Positions 36,794 through 46,550 of a DNA stretch of 64,000 nucleotides are shown here, piece by piece. The notes beneath the pieces were generated by a model, which saw only the letters and a program-made list of their open reading frames with translations, ran no database searches and was not told the DNA's origin. The stretch's first letter is position 1. Each line of letters starts with the position of its first letter. Source of the DNA: Hyphomicrobium sp. (GTDB taxonomy: Bacteria; Pseudomonadota; Alphaproteobacteria; Rhizobiales; Hyphomicrobiaceae); assembly GCF_019753045.1 (NCBI RefSeq), contig NZ_JAIELN010000004.1:62001-126000 (forward strand). Direction: 5' to 3'. A program made the translations under genes and the position numbers.

Positions 36794-38833
36794 CTAGCTC
36801 GCAAGCGCTGGCACGCTCTCGGCAAAGTCGAGATCGCGGGGCTCGGTGGCCGGAACACCTGCGATCGTCCGCCAGCTCGGAAGATTGGCGAGCGTCGGGT
36901 CGATGTAGGTGTGGTGCCAGAGCTGCGTCGCGAGCACTGCAACGAGCCCGAGCTCGGCGGAGCTGCGTTGATATCCCCAGGGCGACAGTCCCTGATATTT
37001 TCCGCGCCACTCACGTACTGCTTCAGGATCGAAATAGCCGGCCTTCTTGATCGAGGCATCGCTCAAGAGTTCGTCGACGTACGGCAGGCGCTGCTGGAGG
37101 AAGAAGCCGTCGAGCGGCGCGCGGAACATGCCTTTCGGCCGCCATGCGACTTCTTTCGGCAGCCACTTTTCGGCGACGCGGCGAAGCAGATACTTCTCGG
37201 TGAGGCCCTTGAACTTCCACTTCGGGTCGATGCCGGCGAGAAAATCGAAGACATTGTTGTCGAGGAACGGATAGCGCATCTCGACGGACTGGCTCATGGC
37301 GATGCGATCGCCTTTGAGGCTCAGAAGCTGTCCGGGCAGATGGATTTTTCCCGCCCAGTAGACGCCGCGATTGACCGGATCCCAGGTCTTCGCGCGCGAC
37401 ATGTCGGACGCGATTGCCGCGTAGGGATCGTGGCTGCTCAATTTGGCGAGCATGCTCGGGCTGTAGAAACGGGAACGCGACGCTCCGAGAAGACTGTAGA
37501 ATCGCTGGAACGCGTGCATGCCGCCTGACGATTCTGCGTTGCGGACAAAGTAAGCGATGGTCTCATCGTTGCAGCCGAGCCAGCGATATAAGAATTTCTC
37601 GGCGAGCGCCGACGCTACGCCTCCCGACGCTTTGCCCATCCAATCGAAGACGCGATCGAACTTGTACCAAGGGTAGCCGGCGAGCCATTCGTCGGAGCCT
37701 TCGCCCGTCAGCGCGACTTTGAAACCCTTTTCGTGCACCTTGCCGGCGAGCATCATCAGCGACGTGCAGGACGTGTCCGTCACGGGAGCTTCGGTTGCGA
37801 CGAGCAATTTCTGGTAGTTCGCGACGATGTCGTCCGATCCGCATGGCACGATGTAGGGATCGGCGGAGAGGTGCTTCGAGATGATCGCGGCCTGCTCGGT
37901 TTCGTCGAGCTTCGGGTCGCGGATCTTGACGGTGAATGTCGCCGGCGCGGCGCCGAGAATATCCTTGGCCATCGCAACGACGGTGCTCGAGTCGACGCCG
38001 CCCGAGAGGTAGGAGGCAACTGGAACGTCGGCGCGCAGCCGCCGCTTCACAGCCTCGTAGAGAACGCTCTCGAATTCATCGACTAGTTTCTTCTCGTTCT
38101 GTCCGCGTGCCTCTTGACCCGCAGCCGGGAAATCCATTTCCCAATAGGTGCGCTCGCTAATCGTTGCGTCTTCGCCGCTGCGGCCGCGCGAGATCGTCAG
38201 GAATTTGCCCGGAGGCAGAATGTTGATGCCTTCGAAGCAGCTGAACGGTCCGGGCACAGCCAAGAAATTAAAGACCGCATCGACGCCACGCCGGTCGGGC
38301 TTCGGGTCGACCATTCCGGTCGCGAGGATCGTCTTGATCTCGGAACCGAAGATGAGCCAGTCGCTGCCAAACCGGGTCGTGCGTGTCCAGAAGAGAGGGC
38401 AGATGCCGAAGCGGTCGCGCGCGAGGATGAATTTCTGCTTGCGCTCGTCGGCGAGGGCCACGGCGAACTGGCCGTTGAGCTTGGCGAACATGTCTTCTGC
38501 GAACTCTTCCCACATGTGCGGGAAAATTTCGGTATCGCAGTGCGTCTTCAAAACGTGGCCGCGTGTTCTCAGATCCTGGCGCCAGTCGTCGTGATCGAAA
38601 ATCTCGCCGTTGAAGATCGCCGTGATCTGCTTGTCTTCGTTGAAGACAGGCTGCTGGCCGTCGGCGAGGCCGACGATGCTGAGACGGCGCGATGCAAATC
38701 CAAATCCGGGACGCTGAAGGTAGCCGTCTTCGTCGGGGCCGCGATGAAGCATCGCGTCGGCTGCGCGTTTCAAGACGGACAGCGGAACGGAGCGCCTGCC
38801 CCTAAGATCGATTATTCCGAAAATGCCACACAT
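36794..38833 (-). CDS. asnB: Asparagine synthase (glutamine-hydrolysing)
   Basis: The 679-residue protein begins MCGIFGIIDL, so Cys2 is the glutaminase nucleophile. It has RLSIVGLADGQQP, NGEIFDHDDWR and the synthetase PP-loop YLSGGVDSSTV, followed by ALTGEGSDEW. This is the large AsnB form often found with cell-envelope loci. It makes asparagine, or amidates another carboxylate, from ATP and glutamine. The start at 38833 is fixed by the required Cys2. It is not in an obvious operon. Confidence 0.93.
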   Translation of the reverse strand: MCGIFGIIDLRGRRSVPLSVLKRAADAMLHRGPDEDGYLQRPGFGFASRRLSIVGLADGQQPVFNEDKQITAIFNGEIFDHDDWRQDLRTRGHVLKTHCDTEIFPHMWEEFAEDMFAKLNGQFAVALADERKQKFILARDRFGICPLFWTRTTRFGSDWLIFGSEIKTILATGMVDPKPDRRGVDAVFNFLAVPGPFSCFEGINILPPGKFLTISRGRSGEDATISERTYWEMDFPAAGQEARGQNEKKLVDEFESVLYEAVKRRLRADVPVASYLSGGVDSSTVVAMAKDILGAAPATFTVKIRDPKLDETEQAAIISKHLSADPYIVPCGSDDIVANYQKLLVATEAPVTDTSCTSLMMLAGKVHEKGFKVALTGEGSDEWLAGYPWYKFDRVFDWMGKASGGVASALAEKFLYRWLGCNDETIAYFVRNAESSGGMHAFQRFYSLLGASRSRFYSPSMLAKLSSHDPYAAIASDMSRAKTWDPVNRGVYWAGKIHLPGQLLSLKGDRIAMSQSVEMRYPFLDNNVFDFLAGIDPKWKFKGLTEKYLLRRVAEKWLPKEVAWRPKGMFRAPLDGFFLQQRLPYVDELLSDASIKKAGYFDPEAVREWRGKYQGLSPWGYQRSSAELGLVAVLATQLWHHTYIDPTLANLPSWRTIAGVPATEPRDLDFAESVPALAS

Positions 38834-39177
38834 AAGGATTATCCAACGGTTCTCGCAGGCCATCCGGGCTGCTGACGAGGAATGAAAAGTGCGACGCTGT
38901 CCCGCTCCGCCGGAACCTGAGACGCGGCCGCTTCTGCGACTGGGCCAATCGTAATGGATTGGCTTACCGAAACCTATATGGCCACAAGGGCTCGCAATGG
39001 TGGTTACCGTTCGCGACAAATACGCGCGTCGCCCGGCATTTTCGATAATTGATCCTTCAAAAAAAGCGGCTGGATCGCTGCATTGCGTCAGCCGCGTAAC
39101 GTAGCCTTGGATGATTTGCGCATTCATCCATCTTGTTAGGCGCTCGCGGGGTAGTGCTGCCCGCGAGCGATTGCGCA
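38834..39177. other. Intergenic region with a stable hairpin
   Basis: No gene is evident. CGCTCGCGGG (39141-39150) and CCCGCGAGCG (39160-39169) form a 10-bp perfect stem just after the minus-strand lipoprotein gene. It lacks a downstream T-run, so it may be a Rho-assisted end or an mRNA-stabilising hairpin. Confidence 0.55.
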
Positions 39178-39429
39178 TTACGGATTCGGTTTGGCGGGCT
39201 CGGTCGCCTTGTCGGCGGCAGCTTTTGCATCGGCTGCGGCTTTATCGGCTGCGGCCTTGGCGTCTTCTGCAGCCTTATCGGCAGCTGCCTTGGTGTCAGC
39301 AGCGGCTTTGTCAGCAGCAGCCTTCGCTTCGGTCGCAGCCTTGTCGGCTTCGGCTTTTTCCTTGGAATTGTCGCAGGCGATAAGTCCGAGAGCACTGATC
39401 ACACTCAAGGCGACGAGAACTTTTCTCAT
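39178..39429 (-). CDS. Small lipoprotein with 11-residue Ala/Lys repeats
   Basis: The 83-residue protein has a lipoprotein signal, MRKVLVALSVISALGLIAC, with Cys19 as the lipidation site. Residues about 30-77 are four near-identical 11-residue units of the type AKAAADKAAAD, predicted to form a right-handed coiled coil or long helix. It resembles small Lpp-like or LEA-like envelope proteins. Copy number may vary between strains, as the DNA is also repetitive. Confidence 0.75.
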   Translation of the reverse strand: MRKVLVALSVISALGLIACDNSKEKAEADKAATEAKAAADKAAADTKAAADKAAEDAKAAADKAAADAKAAADKATEPAKPNP

Positions 39430-39606
39430 TTCAATTTCTCCCTTTCACGCGCTTCTATTTTTATAGCAAGCAGTCGCGTGCTGCACATTCATTGGGGCGC
39501 AACCGGAGGGAGAAATCAAGGCAATAGAAAAGGTCGTGAATCCGACGTTAAAAGCGAACCCTCTGTGCGAGGGGTAATTGAACTTAAGCGTTCGGCCGCG
39601 ATTAAT

Positions 39607-40452
39607 CTATTCGTTGCGGCGGCGCGTCATGAACGCAAGGCGTTCTAGGAGATGAGTATCCTGCTCGTTCTTGATCAAGGCGCCGGCGAGCGGCGGAACG
39701 AGCTTTCGTGGATCTTTCTCGTTCAGTAAGGCCGGGTCGATGTCCTCATGCAGGAGGAGCTTCAACCAGTCGAGAAGCTCAGATGTGGAAGGCTTTTTCT
39801 TCAGGCCCGGAACGTCGCGAAGTTCATAGAAAACCCGCAGGGCATCGCTGACGAGACGGTTTTTCAGGCCCGGGAAATGCACATCGACGATCCGGCGCAT
39901 CGTCTCGGCGTCGGGGAATTTGATGAAATGGAAGAAGCACCGGCGGAGAAATGCGTCCGGCAGCTCTTTTTCGTTGTTCGAGGTAATGAGCACCACGGGA
40001 CGCGTCTTGGCTTTGACCGTCTCGCCCGTTTCGTAGACGAAGAATTCCATACGATCGAGTTCTTGTAGAAGATCGTTGGGGAATTCGATGTCGGCCTTGT
40101 CGATTTCGTCGATCAGCAGCACACTGCGTTTCGGCGCTTCGAATGCGTCCCACAGCTTGCCGCGTTTGATGTAGTTGGCGATATTCTTAACCCGCTCGTC
40201 GCCGAGCTGGCCATCTCGCAGCCGCGAAACGGCATCATATTCGTAAAGGCCTTGCTGCGCTTTCGTCGTCGATTTGATGTGCCATTCGATCAATGGGGCA
40301 TCGAGGGCCTTCGCGACCTCCGTGGCGAGGACCGATTTACCCGTGCCGGGCTCGCCCTTGATGAGGAGCGGCCGCTCAAGCCGGATCGCGGCGTTGACCG
40401 CGATCTTGAGGTCGGGCGTGGCGACGTAGGAGGAGGTGCCTTCGAAGTTCAT
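39607..40452 (-). CDS. MoxR-family AAA+ ATPase
   Basis: The 281-residue protein has Walker A GEPGTGKSVLA, Walker B VLLIDEIDKAD and LDRMEFFVYETGETVKA. VLITSNNEKELPDAFLRRCFF matches the sensor/arginine-finger region. MoxR proteins act as chaperones for metalloenzyme maturation, including methanol dehydrogenase in some methylotrophs. The usual VWA-domain partner is not seen beside it. The gene is divergent from dksA. Confidence 0.9.
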   Translation of the reverse strand: MNFEGTSSYVATPDLKIAVNAAIRLERPLLIKGEPGTGKSVLATEVAKALDAPLIEWHIKSTTKAQQGLYEYDAVSRLRDGQLGDERVKNIANYIKRGKLWDAFEAPKRSVLLIDEIDKADIEFPNDLLQELDRMEFFVYETGETVKAKTRPVVLITSNNEKELPDAFLRRCFFHFIKFPDAETMRRIVDVHFPGLKNRLVSDALRVFYELRDVPGLKKKPSTSELLDWLKLLLHEDIDPALLNEKDPRKLVPPLAGALIKNEQDTHLLERLAFMTRRRNE

Positions 40453-40740
40453 GAGGGTGTCTTGGGGGCCTTAAAAGCGTGGAGCAAGGTGACTGAAGCG
40501 CGCTCCACGGCAAGGATCTGTTAAAGGCTGAGAGCTGAGGAATTCATCACCTCAGTATAAGTGCCTGTAATCGTTGAAGTAAAGCTATATCTGTCAAATT
40601 TAGTATGGCTTCGTAGCGAGCTTGACTCGGGGGGCCTCACCCATAGATAAGGGGCGGCCGAAAGAGGCCGAGTCAGGGTCGACTTTTTTCGGCGGAGGAC
40701 TAATCGGCTCGAGCGAACGCAGCCTCTGGAGAGGCGGACG

Positions 40741-41502
40741 ATGAGCAAGGCAACCGGAACGAAGACGGCGAAGCCTAAGACGGTCGCCAAGAAGCCTGTC
40801 GCGAAAGCCGGGCCCCCGCCGAAGAATGACAAAAATTTAGCGAGCGTTGGAAAGGCGGCTCAGGCTAAAAAGCCCGATACGTCAAAGGCCAAGGCGGCAA
40901 AGACCGCTGCTAAAGCGACACAGACCAAGGCTCCGACGGGGATCACCGCTTCGCCCGTTAGCAAGCAGGCGCCGCCGAAGCCGAGCCAGGCAAGCGCGCC
41001 GGCACGAACATTGGCTGCCGCAAAGCCGGCAGCGCCGAAAAAGTCAGAGGGTACAAGCACCAAGATGGCTGCGCGCGTTAAGATTGCAGATATCGTTCTC
41101 CCGCCGGGCTACAAGCCTTCGGAGAATGAGCCGTTCATGAATGACATGCACAAGGCTTATTTCCGCAAGCGCCTGCTCGATTGGAAGGACGAGATCCTTC
41201 GTCAGACACGAGAGACGCTGGCGATTTTGCACGAGGATTCGACACAGCACGCGGACCTTGCCGATCGGGCCACCTCCGAGACGGATCGGGCCACGGAACT
41301 CAGGACGCGCGATCGCCAGCGCAAGCTCATTTCCAAGATCGAAGCGGCGCTGGGCCGGATCGAGGACGGCTCGTATGGCTATTGCGAGGATACCGGCGAG
41401 CCGATCGGCCTAAAGCGCCTCGATGCCCGCCCGATCGCGACGCTATCGGTCGAAGCGCAGGAGCGCCACGAGCGGCGCGAGAAGGTCTATCGCGAGGAAT
41501 AG
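40741..41502 (+). CDS. dksA: DksA-family RNA polymerase-binding factor with long basic N-terminal tail
   Basis: The 253-residue protein has a first 110 residues that are a Lys/Ala/Pro-rich tail absent from E. coli DksA (151 residues). Residues about 120-253 are the DksA core: PPGYKPSENEPFMN, the coiled-coil tip DLADRA and YGYCEDTGEPIGLKRLDAR. Only one of the four zinc cysteines is kept (CEDT and SVEA). GGAGAGG before the ATG supports the long form; an internal ATG at 41065 would remove the tail. It adjusts transcription with ppGpp. Confidence 0.88.
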   Translation: MSKATGTKTAKPKTVAKKPVAKAGPPPKNDKNLASVGKAAQAKKPDTSKAKAAKTAAKATQTKAPTGITASPVSKQAPPKPSQASAPARTLAAAKPAAPKKSEGTSTKMAARVKIADIVLPPGYKPSENEPFMNDMHKAYFRKRLLDWKDEILRQTRETLAILHEDSTQHADLADRATSETDRATELRTRDRQRKLISKIEAALGRIEDGSYGYCEDTGEPIGLKRLDARPIATLSVEAQERHERREKVYREE

Positions 41503-41617
41503 CTCGCGGCCACCAGCTGAGCCGTATCGAAAGCGAACAGTCCTTCACGGCTCGTTAAAGATTTCGGCTCACATTCAATTTCGTCATGCCGTGCATGCGT
41601 CTGGATGGGGTTGCGTC

Positions 41618-41890
41618 GTGAGCGCTCGTATTACTTTCGTGTTGTCCGCTGTCATCGCGGCCGCGACAGGCGGCCTTTCGCATTTCAATCGCGCAGAGGC
41701 CGAGCCCTTGAAAGCTGCCGTTGCGGTTCATCAGCTGCGGGACGCCAAGCCGGGCTGGAAGATATCGCCGGCAAGTCTGGTTACCAACGGCGCCAAGTCG
41801 ATCAGCGCGCCCGTCGCAAGCGAAACGCGGCGGCTCGACCTCAGCAAGCTCACGATGGCCGATTTCGGCGACGTCGAGCAGTCGCGCTAA
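41618..41890 (+). CDS. Small secreted hypothetical protein
   Basis: The 90-residue protein from a GTG (GGATGGGG upstream) has a signal peptide (MSARITFVLSAVIAAATGG). The mature part contains PLKAAVAVHQLRDAKPGWK and ends with DLSKLTMADFGDVEQSR. No family recognised. It follows dksA by 115 bp and may share its transcript. Confidence 0.55.
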   Translation: MSARITFVLSAVIAAATGGLSHFNRAEAEPLKAAVAVHQLRDAKPGWKISPASLVTNGAKSISAPVASETRRLDLSKLTMADFGDVEQSR

Positions 41891-41896
41891 TTGAAA

Positions 41897-42283
41897 TTAA
41901 AATTTGGGCGGATCCGAGTGGTCCGCGGGTTCCGGGCTGCGGCTGAAAATCGGGCTTCGGCGCACGGGCGCCGACGCCGCTTCGCTCGGCGATGCGGTCG
42001 CTGAGCGTCCACTCGATGAATTGATTCCCGATTCGATAACGAGATCGACGGGGCCGCCAATCATTACCAAATGCTCCACATCGTCCCGCCGGATGAGTAC
42101 GAGCTTGCGGCGGCTATCGACGCTGGCTTGATCTACAACATCAAGGCGGCGCTCACCTTTCGGCCGAAACAAAATCGCTGACGGCGCAGTTCCTGTGAGA
42201 TAGGCGCGGATGAACACAGCAGCCCCCGCGCAGAGGAGGGCGACAACGGCCAGCAAGAACGTCCAAAAAATATAGGTTTCCAT
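41897..42283 (-). CDS. FliO-like membrane protein
   Basis: The 128-residue protein has one N-terminal membrane segment (METYIFWTFLLAVVALLCAG). A FliO-type domain follows: RRLDVVDQASVDSRRKLVLI, RRDDVEHLVMIGGPVDLVIE. A Ser/Pro-rich tail ends it. FliO helps assemble the flagellar export gate, but here no flagellar genes are adjacent. It is divergent from cckA. Confidence 0.8.
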   Translation of the reverse strand: METYIFWTFLLAVVALLCAGAAVFIRAYLTGTAPSAILFRPKGERRLDVVDQASVDSRRKLVLIRRDDVEHLVMIGGPVDLVIESGINSSSGRSATASPSEAASAPVRRSPIFSRSPEPADHSDPPKF

Positions 42284-42443
42284 TTTTGCCTCGCCGCCGG
42301 GGTTACCGGTTGTGCCGATATCTTTCGAACTTCAAGGCTTCGATAGCCCCGAGTTGACTGCATGTTAACTCTCTTAAGCGAAGTCTTATGCAAGCGAAAA
42401 GCGCCGCACCGTTGCGGCACAGTTGCAGTTGCGTCTGAGTTCC

Positions 42444-45062
42444 ATGTCCATGCCCCAGTCCGACGTCTCGATTTTCGAGAATCAGCTAGATTCTCTGTCC
42501 ATGAAGGATCGCGAGGCGTTGAGGATCGATGCCGCCCCGGTCGATCCGCTGAACTCAGCGGAAGGGTTCGGCGGTTTCCTCCCTATTATCATTGTCGCCG
42601 CCGCTGGTGGCTCAGTTCTGTTCGGGCTGCTGGCGAGCGGCTCGGGCGAGCCGTTGCTTTTGACGGTCATCGCGCTTTTGGCGATGTTCGGCATTTTCAT
42701 GCTTTTCGGTATCGCCGCCGGGCACATCAGGCTCGGGGCACGCGCGACGCCCTCGGACTTCCTCAAGGCTGCAATCGACGCCCACGACGAGCCGCACATC
42801 ATTGCCAATGCCGACGGCACGGTTCTTTACGCGAACGCTGCCGTCGAGCGCATTCTCGGACGACATGAGGCGGGGCCATTCTCGGCGCTCGAGACTTTGC
42901 TGACGAGCGATGCGGAAGGAACGCAGGCATACTTCCAGTTGACGCGCGCGGCGGAGCGGGGCGAGGCGCGGCGCGAAGATGTTCGACTGCGGCCGAGCGT
43001 TGCTGGCCGCCCGTCTTGGGTGCGCATCAGCGTGCGCCCGTTCGCGACGTCCGATCAATCATCCGAGGATGTCTCGCCGCGTCAGCGACTGGTCTCATGG
43101 CAGATCACCGATGTTTCGGGCGAAAAGAGCCGCGAGGCTCAGCACATCGAGAAACTCGAGGCTTCTCTCGCGGCGTTCGACGCCATGCCGGCCGGTTTCA
43201 TGTGGGTGTCGTCCGTCGGTGGCGCGATCCTTCATGTCAACGCCGCGTTCGAACAATGGCTCGGCTATCCGGCGGGCGCGTTGCGTGTGCGCAATCTCGG
43301 CCTTGCTGAACTCGCGGGCACCGAGGGCCTCCGGCTTCTCAAGCTGATGGCGACCATTGCGGACGCCGATCAGCGCGTCATCGATCTCGATTTGACCCGG
43401 CAGGACGGCCGAATCGTCGCCCTCACGTTGCTCGTCGAGCCGGTCGGCGATCAGTCCGAGCTCGGCTTCACGATTACGGCGATCAACCGGCAGACGGCAG
43501 GCCTCGTCGATCGCGGACAGCAGGATGTGCGCGCGTCGCAGTTCTTCCAATCGGCGCCGTTCGGCATTGCCGCGCTCGATGCGGAAGGCCGGATCGCGAA
43601 TTGCAACACGGCCTTCATGCGAATGGTTCTCGACGGCAAGCCGGCGCAGGATGTGCTCGCGGCGGAAGCGCTGTGCCGTACCGCGGACCCCGAAGAGCGA
43701 CTTCGCATCGAAGCGGGACTTGGCGAAGCTCTCACGGGCCGCGGCAACATTCAGCCGATCGAAATCACGGCCGGCGCACAACGCGAATTCACGCGCCGCA
43801 TCTACATGTCGCCGCTCGCCGCCGTGCAAGGCGGAGCTGCAGCCGCGCTCTATGTGATGGACGCCACCGAGCAGAAGGTGCTCGAAGGCCGCGTCGCGCA
43901 GGCCCAGAAGATGGAAGCGGTCGGCAACCTCGCCGGCGGTATCGCGCACGACTTCAACAACGTGCTGACGGCGATCATCGGCTTCTCAGATCTTCTGCTG
44001 CAAACGCACCGGCCGAGCGATGCGGCGTATCGGGACATCAAGAACATCCAGTCGGCGGCGAACCGCGCTGCGAGCCTCGTTGCCGGTCTTCTCGGCTTCT
44101 CGCGCAAGCAGACGCAGCAGGTGACGGTCGTCGACGTCGGCGACGTGACGTCAGAAATGATGCCCGTGCTCAAAACGCAGGTCGGCGAGAAAATCGATCT
44201 GAAGATTCAGGCCGAGCGTGATCTTTGGTACGTCAAGGCCGACAGCAATCAGCTCTACCAAGTCGTCTTGAACCTCGTCCGCAATGCGCGCGACGCCATG
44301 CCGAACGGGGGAAAGCTGACGATCAAGACGCGCAACGTGACTGAGCGCGAAAGCCAGAAGATGAGCGGCGTTCCCGGCTTTACGCCCGGCGAGTACGTTG
44401 TGATCGAAGTTGCGGACACCGGCACCGGCATGGCGCCGGAGGTGATGGAGAAAATCTTCGAGCCGTTCTTCACCACGAAGGGCGTCGGCAAGGGTACGGG
44501 TCTCGGGCTCGCGTCGGTTTACGGCATCGTCAAGCAGTCGGGCGGTTTCATTCAGCCCGAGAGCGAGATCGGCAAGGGCACGACGTTCAAGGTGTTCCTG
44601 CCGCGTTACTTCGTCGAAGACGGCGAGGACGTCGAAACCGTTCTTCCGCAAACGATCGCCGCCGCCAAGAAGCAGCTTACGGCGACGGATCTCACGGGCA
44701 CGGGACGCGTGCTTCTCGTCGAGGACGAACCGGATGTCCGGCACTTCGCAGCGCGGGCGCTACGCCGGCAAGGCTATCAGGTCGTCGAAGCCGCCGACGG
44801 CTTGGAGGCTCTCGAGCTGATGGCCGCCAACGAAGGCCAGATCGACATCGTCGTTTCCGACGTCGTGATGCCGGAGATGGACGGTCCGGCGCTCTTCAAG
44901 GAACTTAGAAAGCGTAATCCCTCGATCAAGGTGATCTTCGTCTCGGGCTATCCGAATGAAGCCTTCCGCGAGACGATGGGCTCGGACGACTTCGCGTTCC
45001 TGCCGAAACCGTTCTCGCTGCCGCAGCTCGCGGCGAAGGTCAAAGACGAGCTGGCGAAGTAG
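42444..45062 (+). CDS. cckA: Cell-cycle hybrid histidine kinase CckA
   Basis: The protein of about 872 residues has two N-terminal membrane segments (about 40-90). PAS-like domains follow, then the HisKA region with the phosphorylated His502 in [14 protein letters not shown]. The HATPase domain has N/G1/G2-type boxes ([33 protein letters not shown]), and the C-terminal receiver has Asp806 in [10 protein letters not shown]. It controls CtrA in alphaproteobacteria. A further ATG at 42450 is possible. A hairpin repeat follows the stop codon. Confidence 0.92.
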   Translation: MSMPQSDVSIFENQLDSLSMKDREALRIDAAPVDPLNSAEGFGGFLPIIIVAAAGGSVLFGLLASGSGEPLLLTVIALLAMFGIFMLFGIAAGHIRLGARATPSDFLKAAIDAHDEPHIIANADGTVLYANAAVERILGRHEAGPFSALETLLTSDAEGTQAYFQLTRAAERGEARREDVRLRPSVAGRPSWVRISVRPFATSDQSSEDVSPRQRLVSWQITDVSGEKSREAQHIEKLEASLAAFDAMPAGFMWVSSVGGAILHVNAAFEQWLGYPAGALRVRNLGLAELAGTEGLRLLKLMATIADADQRVIDLDLTRQDGRIVALTLLVEPVGDQSELGFTITAINRQTAGLVDRGQQDVRASQFFQSAPFGIAALDAEGRIANCNTAFMRMVLDGKPAQDVLAAEALCRTADPEERLRIEAGLGEALTGRGNIQPIEITAGAQREFTRRIYMSPLAAVQGGAAAALYVMDATEQKVLEGRVAQAQKMEAVGNLAGGIAHDFNNVLTAIIGFSDLLLQTHRPSDAAYRDIKNIQSAANRAASLVAGLLGFSRKQTQQVTVVDVGDVTSEMMPVLKTQVGEKIDLKIQAERDLWYVKADSNQLYQVVLNLVRNARDAMPNGGKLTIKTRNVTERESQKMSGVPGFTPGEYVVIEVADTGTGMAPEVMEKIFEPFFTTKGVGKGTGLGLASVYGIVKQSGGFIQPESEIGKGTTFKVFLPRYFVEDGEDVETVLPQTIAAAKKQLTATDLTGTGRVLLVEDEPDVRHFAARALRRQGYQVVEAADGLEALELMAANEGQIDIVVSDVVMPEMDGPALFKELRKRNPSIKVIFVSGYPNEAFRETMGSDDFAFLPKPFSLPQLAAKVKDELAK

Positions 45063-45075
45063 GTTCTTTTTAGCT

Positions 45076-45116
45076 GCGCCGGGCGACTCCCCTCCGGGGA
45101 GCCGGCCGCCCGGCGC
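45076..45116 (+). repeat. Stop-proximal hairpin repeat, copy 5 (3' of cckA)
   Basis: Arms GCGCCGGGCG (45076-45085) and CGCCCGGCGC (45107-45116) pair perfectly. The core between them is identical to copy 3 after ssb. It starts 13 nt after the cckA stop in the gap shared with the convergent Fae homologue. GCGGAAGT follows the second arm. Confidence 0.82.
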
Positions 45117-45126
45117 GGAAGTGTTC

Positions 45127-45699
45127 TTAGATCTCGCCCTTCAAGCCGCGCTCGAAGTACTTGTGGATGATCTTGTCCTGGTTTTCGAGCAGCCAATCGA
45201 TCGAAGGCTGGTAGTTCATCGCCTTATGAATGGCGAGGCTCGTCGCCTTGCGGTGGATGTCGAACAGGACTTTGTGGTCGAGCTTTTCGATCGTGGCGAC
45301 CGAAGGATGGAGCCATACCGAAACGATGATGCCGAGGTCGTCGACCTTGTCCTTCGGAAGGTCTCCCGAGCGAACGGCATCGAGCACGCCCATCGCGGTC
45401 GCGTATTGGACGGTGCCCATCAGGATGCTCGTATAACGCTCGTTGTCGACGGTGACTTTGCTGACGCAGATCGTCGGCGGGCGAACCATAACGTCGGTGT
45501 TCAAGAGCGACAGTACGCGGGTGTGGCCTTTGACCTGATCGCCGAGGAGGGTCGCAAACGCGGTGCCGAACGGCCCGTCCATCTCGCCGATCGCAACTTC
45601 GGGTTCAGCCGCCGTTCCCGGGGGGCCGCCTGCAACGAGGGCTTCGCCGACGCGAATGCCGAAACGCCCTGATGCGGGGCGGGAAGTCGAACTGCTCAT
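45127..45699 (-). CDS. Formaldehyde-activating enzyme (Fae) homologue
   Basis: The 190-residue protein shares with Fae the core LSLLNTDVMVRPPTICVSKV, MGTVQYATAMGVLDAV and DDLGIIVSVWLHP. Fae condenses formaldehyde with tetrahydromethanopterin and is typical of methylotrophs. The segment holding the catalytic His in Fae (EVAHIDL) aligns here with TAAEPEV, so the His appears to be Glu. An extra N-terminal stretch of about 20 residues is also present. It may be a non-catalytic or regulatory Fae paralogue. Confidence 0.82.
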   Translation of the reverse strand: MSSSTSRPASGRFGIRVGEALVAGGPPGTAAEPEVAIGEMDGPFGTAFATLLGDQVKGHTRVLSLLNTDVMVRPPTICVSKVTVDNERYTSILMGTVQYATAMGVLDAVRSGDLPKDKVDDLGIIVSVWLHPSVATIEKLDHKVLFDIHRKATSLAIHKAMNYQPSIDWLLENQDKIIHKYFERGLKGEI

Positions 45700-45847
45700 T
45701 ACGTGTTCACCTTGTGCTTCGGATTATCGTTATGGCGCCGGTTTTAGACGCGGATATCGAGATACCCCAGAGCGCAGGTGGACGCGCCATAAGTTCCAGT
45801 TATGGCGCGTCTCGCGGTTTTCAGAGGATCGGGAAGGCTTGTCGCCC

Positions 45848-46351
45848 CTATTTGCAAGGAATTTCAATCAGGCCGTCGGCAGCGGCGGAATATCTGCGGC
45901 AGACCTCGGGCTGACCAGCGTCTGCGACTGTCTTCCTTCCTGAAACCGGCTGCTCAGTCGACGCGGTTGCGGTCGATAAAAGATCGCCCTTCTTCGCATC
46001 AGAACCGGTGCTGACTGATGCAGTCTGTTGCGCAGCCCGCTTGCTTGCGGCAACCTTCGCAGCCTCGGCCGCCTGCTCTCGACGTAAAGCCGTAAGGCGC
46101 GCCCGCTTTGCCGCGGCTGCGGCGGCCGCGCGCTCAGCGCGCAGCTCTTCGAGCTGCTCCTCGCGCGCCCTTTCGAACGCCTGAAAGCGATGTTCGTGAC
46201 TTGCGCAATGCGGATGCTCCTCGGCAGCCTGGCGTCCTTGATTGCGGAAGAACGAACTCGCGTAGAAGGCGCCCATTCCAGCGGCTTCAGCCTCTGATAC
46301 GAAGGCACTGGCGGCGACCAGTGCTGCGACGAGCGTTGCGATCTTGAGCAC
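45848..46351 (-). CDS. Secreted coiled-coil protein A (paralogue of 46551-47099)
   Basis: From a GTG at 46351 with CAAGGAG 8 nt upstream, this 167-residue protein has a signal peptide (VLKIATLVAALVAASAFVSE). An Ala/Arg/Glu-rich coiled coil (about 60-115) and a Ser/Thr linker follow, and it ends CRRYSAAADGLIEIPCK. The end is nearly the same as that of the neighbouring gene, so they are duplicates. It is probably periplasmic. Function unknown. Confidence 0.7.
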   Translation of the reverse strand: MLKIATLVAALVAASAFVSEAEAAGMGAFYASSFFRNQGRQAAEEHPHCASHEHRFQAFERAREEQLEELRAERAAAAAAAKRARLTALRREQAAEAAKVAASKRAAQQTASVSTGSDAKKGDLLSTATASTEQPVSGRKTVADAGQPEVCRRYSAAADGLIEIPCK

Positions 46352-46550
46352 GGAGGTAACTCCTTGGCTTGGGTTCACGAGACTATTGCGCGGGTTGGGA
46401 TGTGCCGCTGTTTCAAGCGGAACAGGCGTGCAGCGGAACGCAGCGACACGGCATGGCGAGTTTGACGGGCTTCTAAAAAAGTTTCGCGGCTCGCTCGGCC
46501 GGCTGACGCCGATGAGCGAACCGCGAATGTCCTCCGGCTGTTGATGACGG

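Noticed and set aside
40521-40832. Minus-strand 103-codon frame upstream of dksA
   Set aside because: It overlaps the dksA start and promoter region and has no ribosome-binding site or family.
42365-42377. CtrA site (TTAA repeats) upstream of cckA
   Set aside because: The two TTAA units are 5 bases apart, not the 7 required for a CtrA box.
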